Shown: positions 38,718-46,643 of the stretch, one piece after another
Position numbering within the stretch: position 1 is the first letter of the stretch
Layout of the letters: each line of letters opens with the position of its first letter
DNA from: an uncultured Planctomycetaceae bacterium
Lineage (GTDB): Bacteria; Planctomycetota; Planctomycetia; Planctomycetales; Planctomycetaceae
Direction: 5' to 3'
DNA length: 46,643 nt
Assembly: GCA_903858815.1 (NCBI GenBank)
Contig: CAIOKE010000135.1
Location: 1 to 46,643 of the forward strand
Translations under genes and position numbers: made by a program
Notes under the pieces: model-generated
Told to the model about the DNA's origin: nothing
Seen by the model: only the letters and a program-made list of their open reading frames with translations
Databases searched by the model: none

Positions 38718-41021
38718 ATGTTCACGCAGGTGTTTCGTACGAATTTGATGGCCCTGTTGGTTCTGCTGCTGTTCAGTCCAGCCCCAGTTCCCGGTCAGAC
38801 AATGGTTGGTCCCAGCGGCACTGAACCGTTGACGCTGGAAGGCGATCTGGCGTCCCGCATGGTGGAGGGACTCGACAGATTCCTCCTCGGCCAGATTGAA
38901 GCCGATTCAAGGACAAGGTCGTCCCGACTGGCACTCGACCTGACAACCGCCGAATCACTGCAGCAGTCGCTTGCTCCGCAGCGGCAGAAGCTGGCGAAGA
39001 TGCTGGGTGTCATTGATCCGCGACTGCCGTTTGCTGCTCCGGAAATCATGGCTCCGGTGGGTGAGCAGCCGCAAGTGGCCGCAGCCAGCACCTTCTCGGT
39101 GTTTGCCGTTCGCTGGCCGGTGCTGGGTGATCCGTCTCCGCAGGGCCAGGGGCTGCCATCGATCGTGGCCGAGGGTTTGCTGCTGGAACCGGCAGCAGCA
39201 GCGAAGGCCGCTGTGGTGGTCATTCCCGATGCCGGACAGACTCCGGAACAACTGGCGGGTCTGCTGCCGGGTCTTGAGCCTGCGCAGCAGACGGCGCGTC
39301 TGCTGGCGGAAGCCGGCTGTCGAGTCGTGGTGCCGGCAGTGGTCAGTCGGCAGCGTGAGAAGCGTTTGAATCGGGCCGATCTGACGCAACGGGAATATCT
39401 GCATCGTGCGGCCTTCGAGCTGGGGCGAACGCTGGTCGGCTACGAAGTGCAGACGGTGCTGAGTCTGGTGGACTGGTACAGTCGCTCAAAGCCGGATCTG
39501 CCGATTGGCGTGTACGGGTCCGGTGAAGGCGGCATGGAAGCTCTGTTTGCGGCCGCTCTGGATACTCGAATTCAGGTGTGTGGAGTCAGTGGATTCTTCG
39601 GACCGCGGGAACAGTCGTGGCAGGAACCGATCGAGCGGAATTTCTTCGGCCTGCTGCGGCATTTTGGTGCGGCTGAGCTGGCCGCACTGACGGCTCCGCG
39701 AGCTCTCCTCGTGATTCCCGAATCGGGACCGGTAGTGGTCCTGGAGGGCAATGGTGGTGCGCCTGCCGAGCTGCGTTTTCCGGATGCAGCTGAGGCCGAA
39801 GCCGAGTTGCAGCGGGCGAAAACGCTGCTGGGTAGTCATGCGACGGGATTACTGTTTCTGCCGCCAGCGAACCGTTCAGAGATTTCCGGCTGGACCGGAG
39901 CGTTTCTGCAGCAGCTGGCGGGAGTCTCTGCAGTGACTGCTGTGTCACCGCTGCGGGCAGAGGCAGCGCTGGCGGCTCGAACGGAGGGTCGTGAGCGTCG
40001 ATTGATTCAGCAGATCGACCGGCATACTCAATTGCTGCTGCGGGAAAGTCCCTTCGTGCGGGAAGCGTTTATGAGCCGGCTGGATTACAGCAGTGTGGAG
40101 GCTTATCAGAAGTCGACAGAGTCATATCGTGAGATCTTCCGAAAGGAAGTGATTGGTGAGTTTGATCTGCCGCTGCTGCCGTTTAACGCGAAGTCCCGAA
40201 AGAGCTGGGAAACGGAATTGTGGACGGGCCATGAGGTGATGCTGGACGTGTTTCCGGACGTGATGGCGTACGGCGTGCTGTTGCTGCCAAAGGATCTGAA
40301 GCCGGGTGAGCGTCGGCCGGTGGTGGTCTGTCAGCATGGTCTGGAGGGGCGTCCGACCGACGTGTTTCTGAACGACAATCCGGCGTATCATGATTTTGCC
40401 GCGAAGCTGTGCGAGCGGGGATTTATTACGTTTGCCCCACAGAATCCGTATATCTTCACGGATCGTTTCCGGACACTGCAGCGGAAGGCCCAGCCGCTGG
40501 GCAAGACACTGTTTTCAATGATCGTGCCGCAGCATCAGCAGATTGTGAACTGGCTGAAGACTCAACCGTTCGTCGACGACAGCCGGATCGCCTTTTATGG
40601 ACTCAGTTATGGCGGCAAGTCGGCGATGCGAATTCCGGCGCTGGTGACGGATTACTGCCTGTCGATCTGTTCTGCGGATTTCAACGAGTGGGTGCTGAAG
40701 AACGCATCAACGCGACACAATTTCACGTACATGTGGACCGGCGAATACGAGATTTTTGAATGGGATCTGGGCAGCACGTTCAACTATGCAGAGATGGCCG
40801 CATTGATCTGTCCACGTCCGTTTATGGTGGAACGTGGTCATTTTGACGGAGTGGGGACGGACGACTGGGTGGGCTATGAATATGGCAAGGTGCAGCATCT
40901 GTATGCGGCGAAGCTGAAGATCGGCGATAAGACCGAGATTGAATGGTTTGTGGGGCCGCACACGATCAACGGTGTGGGGACCTATCAGTTTCTGCATCGG
41001 CACCTGAACTGGCGTCAGTGA
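38718..41021 (+). CDS. Exported protein with two tandem alpha/beta-hydrolase domains, the first degenerate
   Basis: A 767-residue protein with a signal peptide (FRTNLMALLVLLLFSPAPVPG). It carries two alpha/beta-hydrolase (dienelactone hydrolase/acetyl-xylan esterase-like) folds in a row. In the first (about 130-420) the nucleophile elbow reads YGSGEGGMEALF, with Gly269 where Ser is expected, so it is probably inactive. In the second (about 500-767) it is YGLSYGGKSAM with nucleophile Ser630, and His748 in GPHTINGVG is the likely triad His. QHGLEGRPTDVFL supplies the oxyanion-side loop. Ester hydrolysis of polysaccharide side groups in the periplasm is plausible but not shown. The stop is three bases from the stop of the convergent nuclease gene, leaving no room for a separate terminator. 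Confidence 0.85.
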   Translation: MFTQVFRTNLMALLVLLLFSPAPVPGQTMVGPSGTEPLTLEGDLASRMVEGLDRFLLGQIEADSRTRSSRLALDLTTAESLQQSLAPQRQKLAKMLGVIDPRLPFAAPEIMAPVGEQPQVAAASTFSVFAVRWPVLGDPSPQGQGLPSIVAEGLLLEPAAAAKAAVVVIPDAGQTPEQLAGLLPGLEPAQQTARLLAEAGCRVVVPAVVSRQREKRLNRADLTQREYLHRAAFELGRTLVGYEVQTVLSLVDWYSRSKPDLPIGVYGSGEGGMEALFAAALDTRIQVCGVSGFFGPREQSWQEPIERNFFGLLRHFGAAELAALTAPRALLVIPESGPVVVLEGNGGAPAELRFPDAAEAEAELQRAKTLLGSHATGLLFLPPANRSEISGWTGAFLQQLAGVSAVTAVSPLRAEAALAARTEGRERRLIQQIDRHTQLLLRESPFVREAFMSRLDYSSVEAYQKSTESYREIFRKEVIGEFDLPLLPFNAKSRKSWETELWTGHEVMLDVFPDVMAYGVLLLPKDLKPGERRPVVVCQHGLEGRPTDVFLNDNPAYHDFAAKLCERGFITFAPQNPYIFTDRFRTLQRKAQPLGKTLFSMIVPQHQQIVNWLKTQPFVDDSRIAFYGLSYGGKSAMRIPALVTDYCLSICSADFNEWVLKNASTRHNFTYMWTGEYEIFEWDLGSTFNYAEMAALICPRPFMVERGHFDGVGTDDWVGYEYGKVQHLYAAKLKIGDKTEIEWFVGPHTINGVGTYQFLHRHLNWRQ

Positions 41022-41024
41022 CGT

Positions 41025-42149
41025 TCATTTCCCGTGAAAACCGGGGCACCATGTACGGGCGCGGCAGGCGGCACAGGTGACCTGACTGTGATTGTTGCGT
41101 TCCCAGGCACTCAGTATACGACCGCTGCGAATCTCCTGATTCTGACATGTTCGGATTCGGTCAGCCGTGTGGTCTGTTGTTTGCATCGCAGCCTGCATGG
41201 CGGCCTGTGTGACGGGGATGATGCGGAACGCGCGATGCAGTCGATATTCGGATGACAGCGGTGTTAGCTGCTGGCCGTGGTGGGATGCGTTCAGCAGAGC
41301 TGCATCCGGGCTGTCGGGGTTGGGCAGCAGGACGTCTGGCGTGCGACGAAAACAGGCCTCGCGGAGTCGTCGCAGTGCGGCTGCCGACGGCCACAGCTCG
41401 CGCAGATACACCACGACCGCTGCCGTTGGCGGTTCAGCCTGCTGTGACAGCAGCCACGCCAGTACGAGGGCGCGCCAGTGATCGGAGTCCGCGTTGGCAG
41501 CGGCTGCGTGGCGAGTCCTGCGGTGCAGGTCCGGTCGATGGGCAGTTTTGAAATCCACGAGGACTGTCTGGTGTTCGTCTGACATCAGACCGTGTGCCTG
41601 CAGAGCCTGCCGCAGCGGGGAATTGAGTAGAGATCGATCGGTGGCGGAAAACTGCAGCAGGGCCGGCACAGTGCCGGTCAGGAAAAAGTGCGCGAACGGG
41701 GTGTCGCGAGTGGTCCCGCTGCCGGTCATTGCAGGAAACCAGCGACTGCCGCTGACCGGAAGCGGGCCTGCCGAGATCAGGGGAAACAGGACCGCGCCAA
41801 GTGTATTGATCGCTGCCGTGACGCATTGCCGGGCATTCTGGTGTTTTGTTCGGCTGCGACAGACGATTTGTTCGGTCTGCAGTCGTGCGGTCACCATGTC
41901 GCAGAGCTGTTCGATCTGGCCGGAGTCCCATGGTGGCTGCGGCTGCAGTCCCTGCCGCACCTGCAACTGGGCCTGCTGCAGGCAGTCGCAGACGAATCGT
42001 CCGAACCAGAGCTGCGGGGAATCAGACCATGGCAGCTGACTGTTGCGTGCATAGCGATACTGCAGGCCGCACTGCAGAAAGTTCTGCAGATCGGCGGTGA
42101 GGCTGAAGACAGGCTGCAGCTGCTGCGACTTGCGAACGGAAATCGACAT
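41025..42149 (-). CDS. PD-(D/E)XK-type nuclease with putative iron-sulfur cluster
   Basis: A 374-residue protein. The ATG at 42149 lies two bases after the helicase stop and is preceded by GGAG within the helicase end; a longer frame to 42182 would overlap the helicase. Cys27 (LQCGLQYRYARN) together with Cys359, Cys362 and Cys368 near the C terminus (CAACRARTWCPG) forms the C-(n)-CX2CX5C set that holds a 4Fe-4S cluster in AddB, Cas4 and related nucleases. VLVDFKTA (Asp199, Lys201) is the DxK half of the active site. The other acidic motif, usually GxIDxI, appears as LTGTVPALL with Pro in place of Asp, so activity may be altered. It is coupled to the helicase gene, suggesting a helicase-nuclease for double-strand break processing or DNA repair. 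Confidence 0.82.
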   Translation of the reverse strand: MSISVRKSQQLQPVFSLTADLQNFLQCGLQYRYARNSQLPWSDSPQLWFGRFVCDCLQQAQLQVRQGLQPQPPWDSGQIEQLCDMVTARLQTEQIVCRSRTKHQNARQCVTAAINTLGAVLFPLISAGPLPVSGSRWFPAMTGSGTTRDTPFAHFFLTGTVPALLQFSATDRSLLNSPLRQALQAHGLMSDEHQTVLVDFKTAHRPDLHRRTRHAAAANADSDHWRALVLAWLLSQQAEPPTAAVVVYLRELWPSAAALRRLREACFRRTPDVLLPNPDSPDAALLNASHHGQQLTPLSSEYRLHRAFRIIPVTQAAMQAAMQTTDHTADRIRTCQNQEIRSGRILSAWERNNHSQVTCAACRARTWCPGFHGK

Positions 42150-42151
42150 GG

Positions 42152-44464
42152 TCAGATCTCCACCAGCGTCTGAGGCGTCCACATGTCGCGACCAGTGCGG
42201 GTGCAGCCGGCGGCGATGTTCTGCACGTCGCCGCCTGGCGCGGCACTGCGCAGGCCGGTCAGAACCAGCACATCCTGCGGTCGGCTGAAGGCCACAAAGT
42301 ACTGGCGGTACAGGTCGTCAAAAGCGCGGTCCCGACCGGAGCGAGTGGGTTGCTGCAGCGGGCTGAAGCAACGCAGCAGATCTTCCTGCAGGTGTGGCGT
42401 GCCCGGTAAGTCGGGAAACCGGCGAAACGCATTGGACGGATGCGGATTTGCGAGGTCCGAGCCGATATCCACGATCACCAGTGGAAACTCAAGCCCCTTG
42501 CTCTGATGAATCGACAGGATGCTGAGACTGTCGGCTGGTTGGGTCTCGAACAGAGTTTCGTCGACAGTGGCCTGTTCGGCAGCAACGGGGGCAAGGCAGA
42601 ACTGCAGCAGATGCAGCACGGACTGCCGGGAAAGTTCGGGACGATCGGGGAATGTCAGGATGCGACCATTGAAGCGACTGAGTTTTCCGGTGGTCTGCAG
42701 CGTGGTGGTGAAGACCTGCAGCAGTGATTGACTGTCTGGCAGGTCCTGCATTTCGGGCAGCCATTGCACCAGCGAATACAGCAATTCGTGGCAGGGGGTG
42801 CAGCGGGGCCATTGCTGCAGCTGTTCGGGCTTTGCTCGATCGGCCCACCGGCGGACGAACAGTGCGGCAGCCTGTTGTTGTTCAAGCTGAAGCCATACTG
42901 CGGCTGCGTCGCGCCAGCGGTCGAAGGTGTCGCGAGTCTGCTGATCGAGGCGGCGACTGGAAAGCTGGACCGAGCGATCGGGGTCAAGGCACAGCAGCAG
43001 CAGGCCCCCGAGGCGAGTGATGAGGGTGAGGCGTGGCAGTGACTGTCCCCGCGGATTGAACACCTGCAGCGGTGCTGGATTGGCGGCCAGAGCTTCCTTC
43101 AGCAGGCGAGGCAGTCGTTTCCGTGGGGGCTGACCGCTGGTGAATTCCTTTGGCGAGTTGCAGAGCAGGGCACAGTCGCTGAGTGAGCCGCCGTGTTCCC
43201 GGGCGATGCGAATGCGACGCCCGGCGACCATGCAGCCCGGGCCACGGACGACTGCCAGCAGGAAGCGAGCGAGGTCGGTGGCAAGGCTTTCGACGGAATC
43301 GCGGAACAGGCCCAGCACCGGAGTACTGTTATTGCTGGCGGAGGCGGCCAGCAGTGGCGGCTTATCAGGGACTCGCACCTGCTGATACTGCGGATCCAGT
43401 GCAGCGAAGGCACTGACAAAGCGAATGATGGGAGCGGAGGAGCGGTAATTCTGACGCAGAAAGACCGTGTTTGGTGAACAGCCCAGCTGGCTGGTGCAGC
43501 GTTCCGGGAAATCGCGGAACAGGTCGACCGTGGCGCCACGGAATCGGTACAGGCTTTGATCATCATCACCAACGACAGTCAGCGCGGCGCCGCTGCGACG
43601 GGCCAGCTGAAAATACAGCTGCTCCTGCAGCAGATTGGTATCCTGATACTCGTCCACAAAGATGGCCTGCAGACGACTGGTGAAGGGTGTCAGGGCATTC
43701 TGCTGCAGCCGCTGCAGGATCGTTTTTTCCAGCTGAGGAAAGTCCAGCAGCTGTCGTTGCTGCATGGCGCGATGGTAGTCCAGGAAGATCTGGTCCAGCA
43801 GCAGTCGAGCGGGCTTGTCGTCAGGGGCGTCCGTGGACTGCAGGAATGCCGGCCAGTCCAGCAGGTCGTGACTGCGACGATCCAGCAGCGAACGCAGCAG
43901 ACGCACCTGAGCGGACAGGTTCCACGGGCCCTCGCCACTGCCGCGCAGACTGAGCAGCAGAGCATTGAGCTGCGGGTCCGTGTCACGGCGATCGTGCAGC
44001 AGGGCCTGTCGCAGCAGCGCATCGGAAAGTGTGGCGTCAGCAATGTCGGGGGGCAGAGCAGCTGCGTCCGGATAGCGAATCAGCAGCTGCTGGCACAGGC
44101 TGTCGATCGTGCCGGCAAACAGCTGCTGCAGATTGCCGGGGTCTGCTGCGGTGCCGGACTGCTGCGTGGCGGGATGTGCGGGCAGCAGCTGTGCCAGCTT
44201 GTGCCCCCACAGCTGCAGCCGTGATCGCAGTTCGTCGGCGGCTTTGCGAGTAAAGGTTACGGCGAGGATGGCGTGAGGCGGAATCCGGTCGAAGAACACC
44301 AGTCTGAGAATGCGCAGCACAAGAGTGGCTGTTTTGCCGGTGCCGGGACCGGCGACAATGAAAAGTGGTGAGCCGGGTGGGGCAAGGATCGCCTGCAGCT
44401 GATCAGGATTGGGTCTGCGACCGGCAGCCTGAGCAAGCAATTGCTGGAAGTGTGGCAGATGCAT
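42152..44464 (-). CDS. UvrD/PcrA-like superfamily 1 DNA helicase
   Basis: A 770-residue helicase counted from the ATG at 44464 (MHLPHFQQLL); the open frame extends to 44641 without similarity and no clear ribosome-binding site decides the start. Motifs: Q motif NPDQLQAI, Walker A AGPGTGKTAT (Lys44), TFTRKAADELRSR, DEYQDTN (Walker B), GDDDQSLYRFRGA, RQNYRSS, HQSKGLEFPLVIV and YFVAFSRPQD. The protein is shorter than AddA and lacks a fused nuclease, which is supplied by the next gene. The 3'-5' motor of repair or recombination is the expected role. It is separated from lpxK by about 240 bases. Confidence 0.93.
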   Translation of the reverse strand: MHLPHFQQLLAQAAGRRPNPDQLQAILAPPGSPLFIVAGPGTGKTATLVLRILRLVFFDRIPPHAILAVTFTRKAADELRSRLQLWGHKLAQLLPAHPATQQSGTAADPGNLQQLFAGTIDSLCQQLLIRYPDAAALPPDIADATLSDALLRQALLHDRRDTDPQLNALLLSLRGSGEGPWNLSAQVRLLRSLLDRRSHDLLDWPAFLQSTDAPDDKPARLLLDQIFLDYHRAMQQRQLLDFPQLEKTILQRLQQNALTPFTSRLQAIFVDEYQDTNLLQEQLYFQLARRSGAALTVVGDDDQSLYRFRGATVDLFRDFPERCTSQLGCSPNTVFLRQNYRSSAPIIRFVSAFAALDPQYQQVRVPDKPPLLAASASNNSTPVLGLFRDSVESLATDLARFLLAVVRGPGCMVAGRRIRIAREHGGSLSDCALLCNSPKEFTSGQPPRKRLPRLLKEALAANPAPLQVFNPRGQSLPRLTLITRLGGLLLLCLDPDRSVQLSSRRLDQQTRDTFDRWRDAAAVWLQLEQQQAAALFVRRWADRAKPEQLQQWPRCTPCHELLYSLVQWLPEMQDLPDSQSLLQVFTTTLQTTGKLSRFNGRILTFPDRPELSRQSVLHLLQFCLAPVAAEQATVDETLFETQPADSLSILSIHQSKGLEFPLVIVDIGSDLANPHPSNAFRRFPDLPGTPHLQEDLLRCFSPLQQPTRSGRDRAFDDLYRQYFVAFSRPQDVLVLTGLRSAAPGGDVQNIAAGCTRTGRDMWTPQTLVEI

Positions 44465-44706
44465 GCGGTGCACATCCGGGAAGGGGGACTTTGAAGCTGG
44501 CAGGATGAAGTCGTTCAGCCAGAGCCTAACGATTCGGCAATACGGTAGTGAATAGCACCCTGACAGGCGGAAACAAAAGACACCATAAAATGGGTTTTTT
44601 GTGGTTCTTGCTGGTTGTAGCGACGGGTTGCCGATTGGCATCGCGCAGGCAGAATCCGCTCGGATTCGTGTGGATTTTTGTGAACAGCGAGTTAAAGGCA
44701 GCGCGG

Positions 44707-45804
44707 TTAGAGACAGGTCCCGTGAGGCCAGAGATTTCTCAGCAGCTGCAGCAGGCGTGCTTCGTCGGTCGGGTCGGGGAAGGCCGCAGCGATGTCGAGT
44801 GCCACGAAACGATGTTCTGTCGGCGGGATTTTGACCAGATCTTTCAGCGTGGTCAGGATCAGTGTGGCACCGGCTGTGTCGGCTGCCAGCCGTGTGGTTT
44901 GCAGGTCGTGGCAGCTGAAGTGGTGATGATCGGGAAACCAGGTGCTGCCGCAGATCTGCAGGCCGAGCGATTCACACGTGCTGCGAAAAGCGTCGGGGTT
45001 CCCGATGCCGCTCATCAGGTATACGGGCTGCTGTTGGGCTGTCTGCAACGGCACTGCTGAGCCATCAGCGTGGCGCAGTGAGCAGGGTTGAAAGTCCAGT
45101 GACAGAATGCGGTCTGTGAGCTGCGGAGCGTGCCGCAGGACCTGTTGACGAATCTGCAGCAGCGTGGCGGGGGACGCGAGGCTGCAGCGAGTGATCAGTA
45201 CGGCATCGGCGCGACGCAGTCCTCGCAGCGATTCCCGCAACAGGCCTCGCGGCAGCAGCCAGTCATGGCCAAAAGGACAGGTGGCATCCAGCAGGATGAG
45301 GTTCAGCTGTCGATGCAGGCGACGATGCTGCAGGCCATCATCCATGACAATCACATCGAGTGGGTGGCTGCTGAGCAGTTGCCGGGCGGCAAGACGACGG
45401 TCCGGGTGTTGCACATGCGGGACGCGTGGAACCAACAGCTCAAGCACCTTCTTTTCATCGTTGCTGCCATCTGCCGAAGCGTGATATCCGCGACTGATGA
45501 TTCCCGGGGGATGTCCCAGCTGCTGCAGACGCTGGCAGAGCATCGCGACAACCGGCGTTTTCCCGGTACCGCCGGTCGTCAGATTACCCACGCTGATGAC
45601 GGGCACTGTTGCCTTGTGAATGGGCAGCAGGCGATAGTCGTAGAGGGTGTTGCGAATCGCGGTGATCAGTCCGTAGAGGCAGGCGACGGCGGCCAGCACC
45701 ATGCGTTGAGTGGCCGGCCACAGTCCGCGGTCTGCTCCGCTGATCAGTCTGAGAAACCGGGCCTGATTCACGGGGACAATCTGACTTTCGAACGGAAACA
45801 GCAA
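44707..45804 (-). CDS. lpxK: Tetraacyldisaccharide 4'-kinase LpxK
   Basis: A 365-residue inner-membrane-associated kinase that phosphorylates the 4' position of the lipid A disaccharide precursor using ATP. The N-terminal hydrophobic helix (LAAVACLYGLITAI) precedes the Walker A loop VISVGNLTTGGTGKTPVVAM. Other family marks are IISRGYH, VIVMDDGLQHRRLHRQL, LDATCPFGHDWLLPRGLLRE and VLITRCSL. Length is usual for the family. Together with the surface barrel protein it fits an outer membrane containing lipid A. The start at 45804 is not supported by a strong ribosome-binding site. No other lpx genes are nearby. Confidence 0.95.
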   Translation of the reverse strand: MLFPFESQIVPVNQARFLRLISGADRGLWPATQRMVLAAVACLYGLITAIRNTLYDYRLLPIHKATVPVISVGNLTTGGTGKTPVVAMLCQRLQQLGHPPGIISRGYHASADGSNDEKKVLELLVPRVPHVQHPDRRLAARQLLSSHPLDVIVMDDGLQHRRLHRQLNLILLDATCPFGHDWLLPRGLLRESLRGLRRADAVLITRCSLASPATLLQIRQQVLRHAPQLTDRILSLDFQPCSLRHADGSAVPLQTAQQQPVYLMSGIGNPDAFRSTCESLGLQICGSTWFPDHHHFSCHDLQTTRLAADTAGATLILTTLKDLVKIPPTEHRFVALDIAAAFPDPTDEARLLQLLRNLWPHGTCL

Positions 45805-46137
45805 TCGCCGGGGCGCGAAATAAGTGACACGAAAGTATTACTGTATCTGACGATTGGACACCACAGCAAACATCGGGAGGTGCCACGGAGTGTGTGGACG
45901 TGAAAAACGGGTTCGTCGGAGGGAGGAGGGTGGGAGGGAGGGGTGGGTAGAATCGCAAGCCATGGAAGAACGACGGAAATCGTGCGGTGATTTGCCTGCT
46001 TTGCGATTCCGGCCTGAAGGGCGGTTTTCGTGTAGCCCAGGACGCAGCCCTGTTTCCGGGGCAGAGACGCAGCAGCGGAGGGGCATCACAAACACCCAGT
46101 TTTTGCGTGATCACAATGCGAAGCGTCGTTGGTCTGT
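45805..46137. other. Non-coding stretch upstream of lpxK
   Basis: It contains a G-rich run near 45917-45950 and no open frame with similarity. The lpxK promoter should lie here. 46009-46060 shows partial likeness (CGTGTAGCCCAGGACGCAGC) to repeat material but is too degenerate to call. Confidence 0.5.
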
Positions 46138-46245
46138 GTTCACCGAGCTGATGCTCGGTGGTCGTAGCATGGGCTTCAGCCCTTGTCGTCGACCGCGTTC
46201 CAGCCCCCACAGGCAAGCCATTAGCGTAAGCAGACGGGTGTTGTT
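46138..46245 (+). repeat. Dispersed repeat variant
   Basis: ACCGAGCTGATGCTCGGTGG with GTAGCATGGGCTTCAGCCCT and, at the end, CAAGCCATTAGCGTAAGCAG plus ACGGGTGTTGTTTGGG. It matches 19463-19540 in its first two parts and the REP-like second hairpin in its last part. Confidence 0.75.
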
Positions 46246-46375
46246 TGGGTGATGTTTTTTTGCCACGGAAGGACACGGAAAAATGCAGGGCGGCATTGGG
46301 GGGGAATTGAACCACGAATGACACGAATGACTCGAATGGGTGTGATGTTGGGGTGTGTTGAGGCGTTGTCAGTCG

Positions 46376-46470
46376 TCAGTGGGACAACGTTGCCCTTGGG
46401 AGGGCGAGGCTCCTGCCGAGCCGCAGTCTCCCTCCGCCACACAGGCGAGCCGTTAGCGTAAGCCGTCGGG
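46376..46470 (+). repeat. REP-like dispersed repeat, plus orientation
   Basis: TTGGGAGGGCGAGGCTCCTG then CCGAGCCG, a spacer, and GGCGAGCCGTTAGCGTAAGC followed by CGTCGGGGTGTTGTCGT. This is the fourth copy with the full order of parts, and it runs straight into the tandem array. Confidence 0.8.
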
Positions 46471-46643
46471 GTGTTGTCGTGCCACTGTTACCGAGCTGGT
46501 GCTCGGTGGTCCCGGGGTGTTGTCGTGCCGCTGTTACCGAGCTGGTGCTCGGTGGTCCCGGGGTGTTGTCGTGCCGCTGTTACCGAGCTGGTGCTCGGTG
46601 GTCCCGGGGTGTTTGTGTGCCGCTGTTACCGAGCTGGTGCTCG
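46471..46643 (+). repeat. 46-bp tandem repeat array, truncated by the window edge
   Basis: Three complete units (46471-46516, 46517-46562, 46563-46608) and 35 bases of a fourth. Each unit holds the perfect hairpin ACCGAGC-TGGT-GCTCGGT. Units 2 and 3 are identical; unit 1 differs by one base (CCACTG for CCGCTG), unit 4 by a small change near GTGTTTGTGTG. There are no spacers, so it is not a CRISPR array. Confidence 0.95.

Noticed and set aside
46471-46643. CRISPR-like array of 46-bp repeats
   Set aside because: Units abut directly with no unique spacers, and no cas gene is present.

Overview
The window looks like chromosomal DNA of a Planctomycetota member. The evidence is two large secreted proteins with the planctomycete cytochrome-like/DUF1549/DUF1553 layout, a DUF1501 protein, an SHD1-domain protein, a PQQ-type propeller protein, two Gfo/Idh/MocA oxidoreductases and many Tat or Sec leaders. 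An lpxK gene agrees with a lipid-A-bearing outer membrane. No 16S rRNA, plasmid or phage gene is present, so the genus is left open.

Layout. 1-250: dispersed repeats. 250-7688: mfd and a large surface protein (N-terminal beta-barrel, C-terminal beta-helix), both on the minus strand. 8407-10422: an exported protein of unknown function with a clear terminator. 10679-18780: DUF1501 (-), an AsmA-like membrane protein (+) whose end overlaps a convergent TIM-barrel gene (-), a DUF1549/DUF1553 protein with an internal discoidin-like domain (+) and a leucine-rich-repeat lipoprotein (+). 18781-19690: a non-coding stretch with DnaA-box-like sites, dispersed repeats and a terminator. 19730-21052: a Gfo/Idh/MocA oxidoreductase (-).

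From 21207 to 41021 every protein gene is on the plus strand. They are an SHD1 membrane protein, an FAD oxidase-methyltransferase fusion, a rhomboid protease, an HD-domain protein, a GT4 glycosyltransferase, a QueD-like enzyme, a second Gfo/Idh/MocA protein, a His-rich membrane protein, a PQQ propeller, a second DUF1549/DUF1553 protein coupled to an amidohydrolase, an AbiE-type toxin-antitoxin pair and, beyond a tRNA-Leu gene, a tandem alpha/beta hydrolase. The window closes with a helicase-nuclease pair and lpxK (all -), then repeats that end in a 46-bp tandem array.

Points of most interest. (1) The 569-residue fusion at 22341-24050 joins an MnmC(o)-like FAD oxidase to a YtqB/MnmM-like methyltransferase. 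It could do both last steps of mnm5U34 tRNA modification in a single chain, with domain order and methyltransferase family different from E. coli MnmC. (2) The plus strand changes from slightly C-rich to strongly G-rich between about 18.8 and 22.6 kb, next to a cluster of DnaA-box-like sites, which suggests a replication origin. (3) A REP-like family of hairpin repeats fills most long intergenic gaps. (4) The AbiE pair has a textbook promoter placed for leaderless transcription. All functions are inferred from sequence by eye; no database search was run.
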